The position numbers were made by a program, and so were the translations under genes. 64,000 bases of DNA from Euonymus europaeus. Taxonomy: Eukaryota; Streptophyta; Magnoliopsida; Celastrales; Celastraceae. The stretch spans positions 26,424,501 to 26,488,500 of the forward strand of contig OY756958.1 of NCBI GenBank assembly GCA_963580455.1, written 5' to 3'. Below the pieces are notes generated by a model. The model was not told where the DNA came from. It made no database searches and was given only the letters and a program-made list of their open reading frames with translations. Every line of letters begins with the position of its first letter. The first letter of the stretch is position 1. Of the stretch, positions 25,692 through 41,414 are shown piece after piece.

Positions 25692-26629
25692 GAAATATGC
25701 CCAGACCCCCTAAACTATAGTGTATGTGCAGATACCCCTAAACTAATGTAAATGGCCAACAGACCCCTAATATTGAGTTGACCGTTAAAAAAAAGGTCAA
25801 CTCTCCCAAACCAAAGTTAATTGTAATATTAAGAAAGATAAAATGATTAACATTAAAATAATTATTATTTTATGAGTAATTACAAATAGGGAAATATGCC
25901 CAGACCCCCTCAAATTATGGTGTATGTGTAAATACCCTAAACTAACGTAAATGACAAACTGATCCTGGAATATTGATAATTTGTCACAAGCTTCCCACGA
26001 TAATTTGTCACAAGTTGGCCAGTCGAGCACCCGTCCATAAATGCAAACTCCAGCCCCTACTGTCAGAGCAGTAGCAACAGCAGCACCAACTGGTGCTTCA
26101 GTTTTGAAGCCTTTTGTTCCACCAAGGTCAAGAATAAAATCTCCAATTAAAATCTCTCAAAAAAACCCCATAAAAGGACCTCCTCGCCCTAAGATCTCTA
26201 TTGTCAGAGCTTTTAAACGAGACTGAACTGAAGATCAAACTGATTTTGAAGACAACATCATCCTTTTGTCTTGATAGTTGGGTAAGATTTGATAGTCAGA
26301 AACTGCTATGTATGTGACTGTTTGTTTTTGGACACGAGATTGTTGTTATGTTTTGATTTTCAGAACTGTGACAGCATATTTCTGGACATGATTATTGTTG
26401 TTGTTATGAATTTGGTCACTTTATGTTTTGTGCAAATAACCCCCTATAGTTTCTGTTTTGTGCGAATACCCCCAATGTATTGACAGTTATTTATGTTTTT
26501 AATCACATTTAGTAGAGTTGACTGTTTTTTTAACGGTCAACTTAATATTGGGGGGTCTATTTGTCATTTACGTTAGTTCAGGGGCTATTTGCACATACAC
26601 CATAGTTTGAGGGGGTCTAGGCATATTTC
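25692..26629. mobile_element. Long-TIR DNA transposon with a third internal terminus
   Basis: Left end GAAATATGCCCAGACCCCCT (25692) through about 25803 matches the reverse complement of 26515-26629 for about 110 bases, including GTTGACCGTTAAAAAAA at the inner edge. A second copy of the left terminus, in direct orientation, starts at 25891 and runs about 90 bases. The interior has a 61-codon frame at 26041-26226, Pro/Lys-rich (PPRSRIKSP, KGPPRPK), without a recognisable transposase domain. Mutator-like affiliation is possible but not shown. It lies just 3' of LHCB1 copy 2. Confidence 0.75.
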
Positions 26630-27631
26630 GCAAAAATGAATACTCAAAATCAGAACTTGATTTCTGCACTCGAAAATGTTAAGTATCCCAACAAAAATAT
26701 CTCAAAAGTGTCCCAATAGAGACATAACCCACAAATTTGAATTTTGAATCTTGAATTTATCTCCAAATTATGTGATCTATGTGACGCCACATAGGATTAT
26801 AGATACTTTGGAATGTTTTGTGTTGGGATGACTAGCAACCGTCTCCACTATGTATCCCCCATCTCGGCACTCCATCTTCTCTCGTCTCAAAAAGGTAAGT
26901 TCATCCACTATTCTTTACAAATTGAGTAAATAGTAATTGATCATTAAAGGAAGATTCAATTTTTAATATTTATGTAGGTTGAGAAGAGACTGAAACTAGA
27001 ACATCCACCACAAGTCTCCGTCCCCTCACCACCACAGCAATCAGAAATTGACTCCCTTGGCTCACACATTTTTGACTTTTGCTCACTCATGTCAACCCCA
27101 ACCCACTGTTAGGTGTTAAATACACCTAATATTTTATTGTTAAAGAACACATTTTTCCCATGATTTTGGTATAGTTTCTACCTCTTTTGGGTGTCTATGT
27201 GAACAGGTACTGGAGATGGGCGTGATAACTGAAATTGAGCTGAACCCGATATTTGCAGCCTGGGCGCGGCCGCTAGGGGTGTAAACGAGCCGAGCCGCTC
27301 ACGAGCGGCTCGGCGTTCGGCTCGAAAAAAGCTCGTTCGTGATCGATTCGATTAATAAACGAGTCGAGCTTGAGCTTGATTTTGAGGCTCGATTTATAAA
27401 CGAGCCGAGCTTGAGCAACATAAAGCTCGGCTCGTTAAGGCTCGTGAGCTAGCTCGATATAGGCTCGTGAGCTCGGCTCGATAGTAGGCTCGTGAGCTAG
27501 CTCGTATTTAAGTCATTTAAGTAACTCATGCTAATGTAACTATATATGTTATATAACACGATTGTGAATATGTGATAATGTAAGTTAACAAGTTATATCC
27601 CTAAACCCTAAACATATGTAAAAAATCCTAA

Positions 27632-28020
27632 AGGACTAAACCCTTATGTTATATAACATAATTCATGATAATATGAGTTATAAGCAAAAAGGACTAAACC
27701 CTTATGTTATATAACATAATTCATGATAATATGAGTTATAAGCAAAAATCATAAACTCATTTGATTTAACCTTATGATAATATAAGTTATAACACAATTC
27801 ATGATAACTTATATTCTCTGAAAACTCTAAAGAACTAAACCCCTATGTTATATAACATAAATCATGATAATATGAGTTATAAGCCAAAACCATAAACTCA
27901 TTTGATTTAACCTTATGATAATATAAGTTATAACACAATTCATGATAATTTATATTCCCTAAACCTATGATTTAAATTTATGATAATATAAGTTATAAAC
28001 CTAAAGGACTAAACCCCTAT
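27632..28020 (+). repeat. AT-rich tandem repeats in the hAT-like core
   Basis: The unit GGACTAAACCC(T/C)TATGTTA followed by TATAACATAATTCATGATAA and TATGAGTTATAAGC occurs at about 27632, 27690 and 27833. A further TTTAACCTTATGATAATATAAGTTATAACAC unit lies between and after them. The array is imperfect and has no coding capacity. Confidence 0.75.
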
Positions 28021-28216
28021 GTTATAATTAAATTATATTATAAGTAATAATTAAAAATATTTATATTTTATAATACTCAGAATAAAATTAATATTTATTA
28101 AATTAAATATTTGTGTGTCTATATATATTATTTTTTATAAATTAAATTAATATATAAAAATACTATATATTTAAGAGAAATGATATATTAATTAATGTTT
28201 CACCTTAAGTCAATAA

Positions 28217-28285
28217 ACTTGTGTAGCTTAGTTGGTCTAAAGACTTACCTATAGTTGGAGGTCATAGGTTCTAATCCAACCAAAA
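28217..28285 (+). other. tRNA-like sequence with A and B boxes (SINE-type remnant)
   Basis: TAGCTTAGTTGG at 28224-28235 fits the Pol III A box TRGCNNAGYNGG exactly, and GGTTCTAATCC at 28267-28277 fits the B box GGTTCGANTCC with one mismatch. The two are 31 bases apart, as in a tRNA. Acceptor and T stems pair poorly, so this is a tRNA-derived relic, not a functional tRNA gene. It lies near the right end of the hAT-like element. Confidence 0.55.
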
Positions 28286-30330
28286 GCAACTTTTTCAGAG
28301 TTTTCAAAAAAATAAACGAGCAGCTTATCGAGCTCTATAACGAGCCCGAACTCGAGCAAATAATTAAGTTGTTTATCGAGCTCGGCTCGAGCTCGGCTTG
28401 TTTATAGAATAATCGAGCATTTGGCGAGTCGAGCTCGAGCCCTTTGGAATAGTAATCGAGCCGAGCTCGAACAAAAATTCTAGCTCGAGTCGAGCTTACC
28501 TTATTAGAACCGAGCCGAGCCTGAACATATCAAGGCTCGGCTCGGCTCGATTACACCCCTAGCGGCCGCAGGACGCGATTTTACCTTTTCACGTAATTAG
28601 GAGCTGACGTGGCAAACAATTATTGGATCAAGGGTTTAATATTTAAGACAAAACCCTAGGAAACACACAGCCACCAGAGATTGGAGAGACGGCAGAACAC
28701 ACAGAGGTAAGGAAATCAAGTGCGGCTAAGACTATGAGAGATCAATAACAAGGCTGGGCGTGATTCCCTTCCATCTTCTTGAGATTTGAACATTGATTAT
28801 TGAGTACTATGTTGGATTTTATTATTATTATGAGTAGCTAAATTCTTTTCTAGCTGGGATTTGGTAAGTTCTTCTACCATAAACCTTGTGCATGGATTCA
28901 ATTGATGATTAGACCAAGTTTAATTTTTTGTTCTCTGGATTAATTGTTAATTTACTATTGTTATGCATGCCTGATCAACATCATAATTTTAGGAATTGTT
29001 AGTTGAACATATTCGGCTGACTATGACCCGGTGTTTGACGAAGTAACAAGAACTTGCGTAAGATCCAAGTTTTGGGAACATTGAACATAATTGATTGGGT
29101 GATAGACCATTATCCTAGATTGTGCGATTGTCGATTTCCTAGTGCGTATGCTTATTTTAGGATGTTATTTTAGGATGTTCTTAGGAGATCTTGCAACTGG
29201 ACAAAAGTCAGGATCGTTGTTTAAGGAAATCTAATTGACTGTAGCTGGACCAAGGCCTTTCAATTGACATCGTTAAACTTTTAAATTGTTTAATTGCTAT
29301 TAATTTGTGTGCACAGGTGGAGGTAGTTGAGCGCGCCAATCCTAAGCTAGGTTTTTGTCCATTGATATTTAATTCAATCGTAATTTAGCCGTTAGGTAGT
29401 TTGCGCTATTGTTTTGTAATTAATTGGTAGTTGGTACAGTCTCCGTGGATTCGATCTCATTCATTTTTACTGTTTTGCGACACGTACTCTTACGATTGGG
29501 TAAAAACCGTCGGTATTTGAATTACAATTTTATTTGTGATAAAAAGTATCGATCACCCACCCCACATCAAGACTCGGCCCCCACCACCCCAACAGGCAAC
29601 AGAGGTCATTTGAAGAAAACATTCGAATTGGTCCCAAAGTACAAACTGATGATGCCGATGATGTTGGCGATGAACGGTTGATACAGCTTTTGGGTTTGTC
29701 AGAAGAGGAAGAAAAAGAAAAACAAAGGAATAGTGGTAGTTTTGTTTGCAATTATGCTGATTCTCGTGGATATGAGGATGAGTTTTATGAACGGATTGTT
29801 GGGGTTAAAGGTTCTAAATGCAGAAAGGAAGTGGAGAGACTGGAGGGGTCAGGGGTGGATAAGGTGCTTTTCAAATGGGGGTGGTGATGGTTGGAAGGAG
29901 ACTTCAGAGGAATCAGAGCATTTGAGATTAGCCTTTTTGTTACTGGGTAAGGCTGCTTCTCTTTCAGAGGATATTGATGGCTTGGAATTCCCTTCAGCTA
30001 TAAAGGAGTTGTTGAAGACTGACCCGCCAAAGGATTAAGGCAAACCATCTTTTTTACTATTTGTTTCTTTGTAATGCATGCCATGTTTATTGTGATTTAT
30101 TTATTTCTTGGTTCTCTTCAGGTGACAATATCTGTTTATTTAATTAGTTTCAGAAGGAGTTCTAGAGTTTTAAGCAAAAAATTATGCAAATCATCGTTCT
30201 CTGGCCCTGTTTATAAGTCATTGTTTTTTTTATCTTTGATGTATGCCTTTCGGCCTGAATGTCTGAAACCTTTTAGCTCCCACAAGGGGATGATGCTTGG
30301 TTCATAGATATGTGAAGAAATTGACAATGT

Positions 30331-30493
30331 ATAGCATAGAGTCCAAAACTTGAAGTTAACTGGTACCATTCACAAGGGCTTTCTCTACAATTTCGCGCAG
30401 ACTGATTGGCAACTCATCCTCGTCTATAAGTGCTGTTAGTCTTCTTTTTGTTAGAAACTCCATTATTATTATTCCAAAACTGAACACGTTCAT
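30331..30493 (-). pseudogene. FLS2 kinase C-terminal fragment (partial tandem duplicate)
   Basis: Read on the minus strand, it encodes MNVFSFGIIIMEFLTKRRLT, then LPISLREIVEKALVNG followed by TAA, which parallels VDVFSFGVTIMEFLTKQRPT and ISLRQLVEKAIGNG of the intact FLS2-like exon 2 about 0.5 kb upstream. Only some 55 codons are recognisable and a stop follows. It is a relic of a duplicated receptor kinase or of an internal duplication of its second exon. Confidence 0.75.
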
Positions 30494-30744
30494 TTTTAGG
30501 ACTATTGAAATATCGATCCAACAGCATAAAGAGTCACATATACTTGCAAACTCTCTACAGTCAACAAAAAGTGTTCACATTTTAGAGAGAAGCTTTCAAT
30601 AAAACAAGATATGCCTGAAGATAGCAAGGCACCAGCCAGCATGCAGTTGATGATTTAGCTGCTCTCATGCTTTACTATACACCTTCCAAATTGCTCCATC
30701 TGATTCATTATTCTTCAAAGACAAGCACTCATTATGATTGGGTA

Positions 30745-36213
<5,469 letters not shown>

Positions 36214-36830
36214 TTAACCCTTTTTTATTTGAGCTATCCTAACATCATTGAGGACTAGTGTTAGTGGAAACCTTTTGTTAATGGGGCTGACTATCAAAAT
36301 CACACAGCAACCACTGAAGCTACTCTCATAGAATTGAAACGGCGCCGTATCACGGTCTAGGAACTCTACCAACCTATCCAACTCTCTCGACCTGGTGCAG
36401 CGGTTGTGCACTCTAGTCGACGACATCACATCCAAACTCACGTAGTTGCAGTACCAGGCCGGGCGCCCAATACTCAGCCCATTCGAGGTCAGGTTCATGG
36501 CGTAGATGGGCCCAGCTAAACACTTGTCTCTTCCATCCAAAATGTCCAGGCTCATTGGGCCAGCCCAAGACGTTAGTTTGTTTATCTCCCCAATCTCCCC
36601 ATTAGTGTCATGCAGCCTCAAACTCATGGTAGATTCCAGTCCACCCATCACGAACCCGGTCTTGACCAAGGCAGTGCACTTGATATGTAATTTATTCATC
36701 TTAGTCGATTATAACAGAAACTCTTAAAAAAATTGTAGTGTTTTGGGAGAACACTTACAAGACGAGCGATGATACAAACACGGAAGAACGATGAGAGTAA
36801 GATGAAGAAGAAGAGTTTGATGAGTGCCAT
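36214..36830 (-). CDS. PLAT-domain secreted protein (PLAT-plant-stress type)
   Basis: Two exons, 36830-36759 and 36699-36214, joined by a 59-bp GT-AG intron; total 185 aa. Exon 1 encodes a hydrophobic signal peptide (MALIKLFFFILLSSFFRVCI). Exon 2 encodes a PLAT/LH2 domain: ALVKTG near the start, STMSLRLHDTNGE, SWAGPMSLDILDG, GPIYAMNLTSNG and PAWYCNYVSLDV match the order of plant PLAT1-type proteins (TG..STISL.L.D..G, L..F.G.G.C, CAMNLTSDG, GWYCNYVEVT). PLAT1-type proteins are ER/secretory stress-tolerance proteins. The domain is shorter than usual between STMSL and GPIY, and the C-terminal tail is longer and less conserved. It may be divergent or partly decayed, although the frame is open. 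Confidence 0.75.
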
Positions 36831-38640
36831 TGTTAATTCTCCTTGTTGTTTGGATTCTAATGAAGCTTTGCAATACATATAGGTTCAGATTTGATGGATG
36901 GAAGATATAATTGTGTTGTTGGCTTGTTGGTGCTATTCCTCGTTATATATGTACTCAAATTGTTGTATTTTGTTTTATATCTCTTGGTATATTACGAAAT
37001 TAATCAGCGACTGTAGAATGGAAATTCCATTTTTGTCGTTGTTAGTTGTTAATTACGAGAGAAAATGTCGTTTTATGATTAAAGGAAATAGTTTGTACAA
37101 ATTTTCAATTACCCTTCTTATACCACCACCACGTAGTTGACATCATAAGAAAATATCATAGTGAAAAATGTGACAAGTTATAATGTTTTATTTGTGTTAC
37201 ATATTCGACATCCTTTTGTTGTTGATTGAATGTACAAGACTTGCACATAATTCAAAATTTGTTCTATTTTTTTTTCCTAAACATATGAGGTATATTGTGC
37301 TTCCGATCTTGTCCATTGTGAAAATTTTGTGTGCACGAGTTGTCTATCTTCTTGTTGGACATTATTAGTTTATAAAGCAAAAGGCTAAAGCATGAATTTT
37401 TAGTTGAGCAATTTTATTGGCTCTCAATTTTTGACGTGTAATTTATGCGAGATGTGAAATAATTATTAATTATAAATACAAACATGTGCCTTATAGAGTG
37501 TTTGGTTGTCCAATTTCAGCCATAAAGAAACCCTCAATTTGATTATCCATGGGAATTCTTCTATTTGGTATGACACACAACCAAAATGAAACGTTCCATT
37601 AAACTCATTTTCAAAACTTATGGTTTTGTGTCCTTCCAAGGAATTTATGGTTCAAGCCATAATGAGATTTTGTTGACACGTTTAATGACAATTTATCCCT
37701 TCTCACAAAAAAAATCCCAACATCCGTCATAGGTTACCGAATTCTAATGACCTTTTCGACAAATCAATTGATGGAACAACACCTCCTCGTCGAGAGGAAT
37801 TGATTAGTGTTGGTGCTGGATGTGGCTCAAGGTGACCAAAATAATTTGATCGAGGTTGTTTTTCCTACAAATCTACCACGATTTTTCTACATGATTGCTT
37901 CGGCTATAGTAGACGTAATCAGCCGAGGTAATTGAGTCATGATCACAGGGTGGAGCCTTCCGTTCTGGTGGTTCGGATGCCACGATAGATGACCGGACAA
38001 TGAACACAAGTGATAGTTCTAAATGACAAGGAGCAGGGTATATTTGTAAGTTTTGCAAAGTTTTTTAAGTCCTGGAATTTGACCCCTACATTTTTATTTC
38101 ACTTCATTTACATCCCTTAATCAATTTGTGCTTAAAAAAAATCAGAGGTTTTACATAGAGTAATACCGAACTATTAAAATGCAAAATTATCATCAAAACA
38201 TCTCAAGTCATGAGAGATAAAAAAATATCAACTGTTCTTATTTACTTTTTGTCATTTTTTTGTCATTGTACCATCACCATTCCTTCACCAATCAAACATC
38301 AAAATCCAATAAATTTTCATTCCCATTTATGTCCCCGTTGTCATTCATATTCCCATTTCACGGTTTAACTTAACATCCACAATTATAAATTTGGATTTTG
38401 CAGGTTGGTAATTTTAATATGAACGAACGTAAAATAATGAAAAAAGGGCGTCAATTCCAGTCCCCATTCGTCAAAACTCGTGGGCCCCACTTCTCATGCA
38501 CGCGTGCTCGATCGGACGATCCGCATTCCATCCGTTTTAAACGGAAACGCAATTCCGAAATGCGGCCCCTCTCATCCAACGGCCTAAAAGACCCACGTTT
38601 GACTTTACAATCTGGAAACGGCACGTATTCCTATAAACCC
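36831..38640. other. Spacer between PLAT gene and bHLH gene
   Basis: No exon series is recognised. Around 37500-37720 there is a low-GC block with GAGTGTTTGGTTG that may be transposon debris. A small minus frame at 37873-38058 shows no known motif. The last 200 bases are promoter of the bHLH gene. Confidence 0.4.
38632..38637 (+). promoter_or_regulatory. TATA box of the SAC51-type bHLH gene
   Basis: TATAAA at 38632-38637 follows a GC-rich promoter block (38450-38620) and precedes a pyrimidine-rich leader beginning about 38665. The leader is long and spliced, running to 41414. Confidence 0.5.
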
Positions 38641-40075
38641 ACCGATTGTACTGTTATACCCACTCAAGCTCAGCTTTAACTCTCTGCTTCGTTCTACTCT
38701 ATCTCTGATTTTCTCACTCTAGATCTTCAGCGCAAAATCTAGGAAACCTACCAGATCTTCATCCTCCAATCTATATCTCTGCCTGTTTTGGTATCTACAT
38801 AAGTAAGAAGCGTGTTCTGATTTCTGCTCATTAATGTCTTAATTTGCATATTAAACTTCTCTCTCTTTTTGTTTTTTTGTTCAGCGATTCAGTTAAGGTT
38901 CTCTTTCGGTATCTCAAGATTGTGTTTTCCTCTACCGACTGTTGTCGAGACATTCGTATACATCTCTAATTATTTTGATTTCTGATGTTTAGGGTGGGTT
39001 TGTTGATATGTTTTAAGCTTTGCACGTTTTTTGTTCGCTCACTTAGCTATAAATTAGAAGGAGATGATATGGAATACCGATTATCGGTTTTTGTATTTGA
39101 ACTAGGTTCTGACGACTTTAGATGAGGAGCTTGTATTAATTACCCTTTAAACGTCATTTATTTTGAATAATATTCTGTTTATGTCGCAGATACGAAATTC
39201 AGTTTCTTTGATTGTATTTGTGCAGAGTAATCTTTATGTTGATGTTCTTTATTGCAGATTGAAACCCTTTTTTCCCTTTTACAGGCGGTTGGGTTTGCTA
39301 GGAAGGTTCAACAATGCTGTGGTCATCTTCTTTTGTGACTTACATCAGCAGCTTTGTTCGATTGGTGGTGTTCTTTCGTGTTATTCTGTAATTTGAATTT
39401 CCTTTTTTCTGGGTGAGATGATTAATTTTATTTCTTCACTTTCATTCACATTGTCATTTAATCATTTTTATTTTGCATTGAATTTTAAGCATGAATGTGA
39501 AAGTTGAATGTTTTCAGGAACCGAATACGTATAACTACTGAAGCTCAATGGATTATACTCTACTCAATTTATTGTATACTATGTGTTGTGTTGGAACTTA
39601 GAATAATCTGAAATTAAAAGTTAGTATCTTTCATTCTTATTACCCTATTAGTAGTGGAATTCATGGTTTGAATCTAAGGATCTTATTACTCTGGTAGCAA
39701 GTGAAATTGAAGTTCATCTTTAGCCTTTGGATTTTCTGGATCTTGGATACGTTATCATCACTGCTATGATTAATGAATAAGTGATTTTTTATGATCGACC
39801 TGTAGAATCTTCATTAATATCAACATTAATTTCCATGTGGGGATTCTGGGCCTACGATTAGATATTAGTATTGCGTTCATAAAGTTTGCACTTTGCATGC
39901 GATGTGGGTTGTTGGATACTAAAACTTTCTGGCCCTTTTATTTGCATAATTTTTATGGATTCAATAAAATTTCAATATCTTATTGTGCTTTTGTTTCAAT
40001 ATTGATCTAACAAAAGTTCGCTTCCTTTGCTTTAGGTGAGGTTGTGTTTCTAATTCTTGTGGTTTAGGAGTGAGA

Positions 40076-41137
40076 ATGTACTTTGCTTTAACTAGAAAGA
40101 GATATCGAGCAGTGAAGGAAGCAAGAAAAATTAAAATGAGCGTTGGGTTTATTGCTTACTACCAAGTGATGCAAGTTTGTCAGGTACATGTTTGAATTCG
40201 CAATGTTTTTGCATTCCTTATCTCTCGTCTTAGACTCTTAGTGAACATTTACTATTTTTTTAATTGGCAATTTGGCATCCTCCATTTTTGTCGTCAACTC
40301 TCTGTCTGGTGATTTTAGTTTATAATCTTAATCTACACAATGCAATCACGTAATGGAATCATCTTTACCCCTTCTATTCACATACTTGGTGTTGTCCTGA
40401 ATTGTGCTGATGATTAGGTTATGGGATGTGCATATAATATAGAGATTTACTGATATCAAGCATTTATTATATGAGAGATCAACTGCAGCTTAAAAATCAG
40501 CTCCTTTATGTTGGACTGTTGGAGCAAGATAATAAATGAACTTGCTTGCTCTTGCTTGTACTTCGTGGTTTATTTAGTCAGTTTTAGGAGATATAAGTTG
40601 CGTTCAATTTAGGTAGTGGAAAATTGACTGTTGGCACGCATATTTAAAAGCAATTACTGTTTTTATTATGCAATCAATCCTTTGAATGGATTATCTCTTC
40701 TTGTAATATGTTAAAAATTATAAATTTTTTTTGAAAGTTGTTTATTATTTTTTAGTCCTTTTTTTTTGCAGTTGTTTAGATTTCTCCACAATTATAACAA
40801 TTAACATTACTTGAAACTTTGAAAAGCGTCTAAAACATTGTGTTATGACTTTAATAACATAATTTTTGTGGAAGTTGAAACCATTTATTAAATCATTTGT
40901 TCCATTGTCAGGTGTTGCTGTTGCCTTATTCATATGCGAACAATTTATCTTGAATCTAATGACGCTATTTATAAGCTTCTGTTTTATTTTGTTCATTATT
41001 CACTAATTCTCGATTCTATTGATTTTGCTATTTTCATGCAATGATACGTAGCACTATAGCTTAATGTGATGTCAGTGTATTTTTGTTTGCTTTTTCAGGC
41101 TGAATATTTCCGTCAATTGCTTAAACCTGTTACGTAG
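40076..41137 (+). CDS. Conserved peptide uORF of the SAC51 family (48 aa, spliced)
   Basis: Exon parts 40076-40183 and 41099-41137 join at a GT-AG intron. The peptide starts MYFALTRKRYRAVKEARK and ends CQAEYFRQLLKPVT. The AEYFR(Q/H)LLKPVT tail is, from memory, the conserved C-terminus of the SAC51-family upstream ORF (Arabidopsis SAC51/SACL genes). In that family the uORF represses translation of the main bHLH frame and thermospermine relieves the repression. The intron within the uORF and its location 278 bases before the main ATG fit the family. Translation control here is inferred. Confidence 0.85.
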
Positions 41138-41222
41138 TTTGACTTTACAAAGCCCTGGGTCGTTTGGATTTGGAAAAAGCAGGTCCTCTGATTACGTTCA
41201 TATGTAAGTCGACTTTGAAAAA

Positions 41223-41353
41223 ATGAAGGTATATGCGGTGCTCACTGTTGATTTGGAATGAGCGGCTCTGTTTCACTTGGATGGCTGTACCTGGATCTAT
41301 TATATAGTTTTCTCATAGTTTTAGGAATCTTCACTGGATTAAAAGTTGAATAG
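41223..41353 (+). other. Three further short uORFs in the bHLH leader
   Basis: Between the conserved uORF and the main ATG lie ATG..TGA at 41223-41261 (12 aa), an overlapping ATG..TAG at 41258-41353 (31 aa) and a nested ATG..TAG at 41281-41307 (8 aa). All end before the main start at 41415. Their sequences look unconserved; they add to the general dampening of main-ORF translation expected for this leader. Confidence 0.6.
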
Positions 41354-41414
41354 TTGCCAACTTAAAAACCAACTCTTTTGTCATTGCAAACTTCTTGGTT
41401 AAGAATAGACTCTG

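Larger units (their letters stand above)
27274..28561. mobile_element. Non-autonomous hAT-like transposon nested in the LTR
   Basis: Termini are TAGGGGTGTAAACGAGCCGA (left) and, as reverse complement, TAGGGGTGTAATCGAGCCGA (right). An 8-bp direct duplication, GCGGCCGC, lies on each side (27266-27273 and 28562-28569). Eight-base duplications and a TAGGGGTG end are hAT-type features. Subterminal regions are packed with CGAGC/GCTCG motifs on both sides; the core is very AT-rich with imperfect tandem repeats and a tRNA-like sequence. No transposase is present. Confidence 0.8.
27107..29555 (+). mobile_element. Solo LTR inserted in a coding exon, itself interrupted
   Basis: The element begins TGTTAGGTGTTAAATACACC and ends GTATCGATCA, flanked by CCCAC at 27102-27106 and 29556-29560. 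It starts with an inverted repeat (TTAGGTGT ... ACACCTAA), like the other solo LTR in this window. Its 3' part (GTCTCCGTGGATTCGATCTC, GCGACACGTACTCTTACGA) is typical of plant LTR ends. There is no internal retroviral coding region. After removal of the nested 1288-bp element and its 8-bp duplication, the LTR would be about 1.15 kb. Solo status and family are inferred. Confidence 0.85.
26850..30038 (+). pseudogene. Unrecognised conserved-looking gene split by a solo LTR and frameshifted
   Basis: Exon 1 is 26850-26894 (MYPPSRHSIFSRLKK), GT-AG intron to 26977, and exon 2 starts VEKRLKLEHPPQ and runs in frame to 27106 (..FDFCSLMSTPTH). A solo LTR then interrupts. The same frame resumes exactly at 29561 (PTSRLGPHHPNRQQRSFEEN, then VGDERLIQLLGLSEEEEKEK and GYEDEFYERIVGVKGSKCRK). 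One extra base in a G run near 29852 shifts the frame; the continuation (GWIRCFSNGGGDGWKE .. LRLAFLLLGKAA .. LEFPSAIKELLKTDPP) ends at TAA 30036-30038. Without insertion and frameshift this would be about 215-220 aa, acidic in the middle. I do not recognise the family and give no function. The frameshift could also be an assembly error in a G run. Confidence 0.7.

Noticed and set aside
26041..26226. Possible transposase tail (PPRSRIKSP, KGPPRPK)
   Set aside because: Only 61 codons of basic, Pro-rich sequence with no catalytic motif; not enough to call a transposase gene.
28217..28285. Functional tRNA gene
   Set aside because: A and B boxes are present, but the acceptor and T stems do not pair well and it lies within a transposon.
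38398..38679. 93-codon frame before the bHLH gene
   Set aside because: It spans the TATA box and promoter, has no conserved motif and biased Arg/Ser/Pro composition of a GC-rich promoter.
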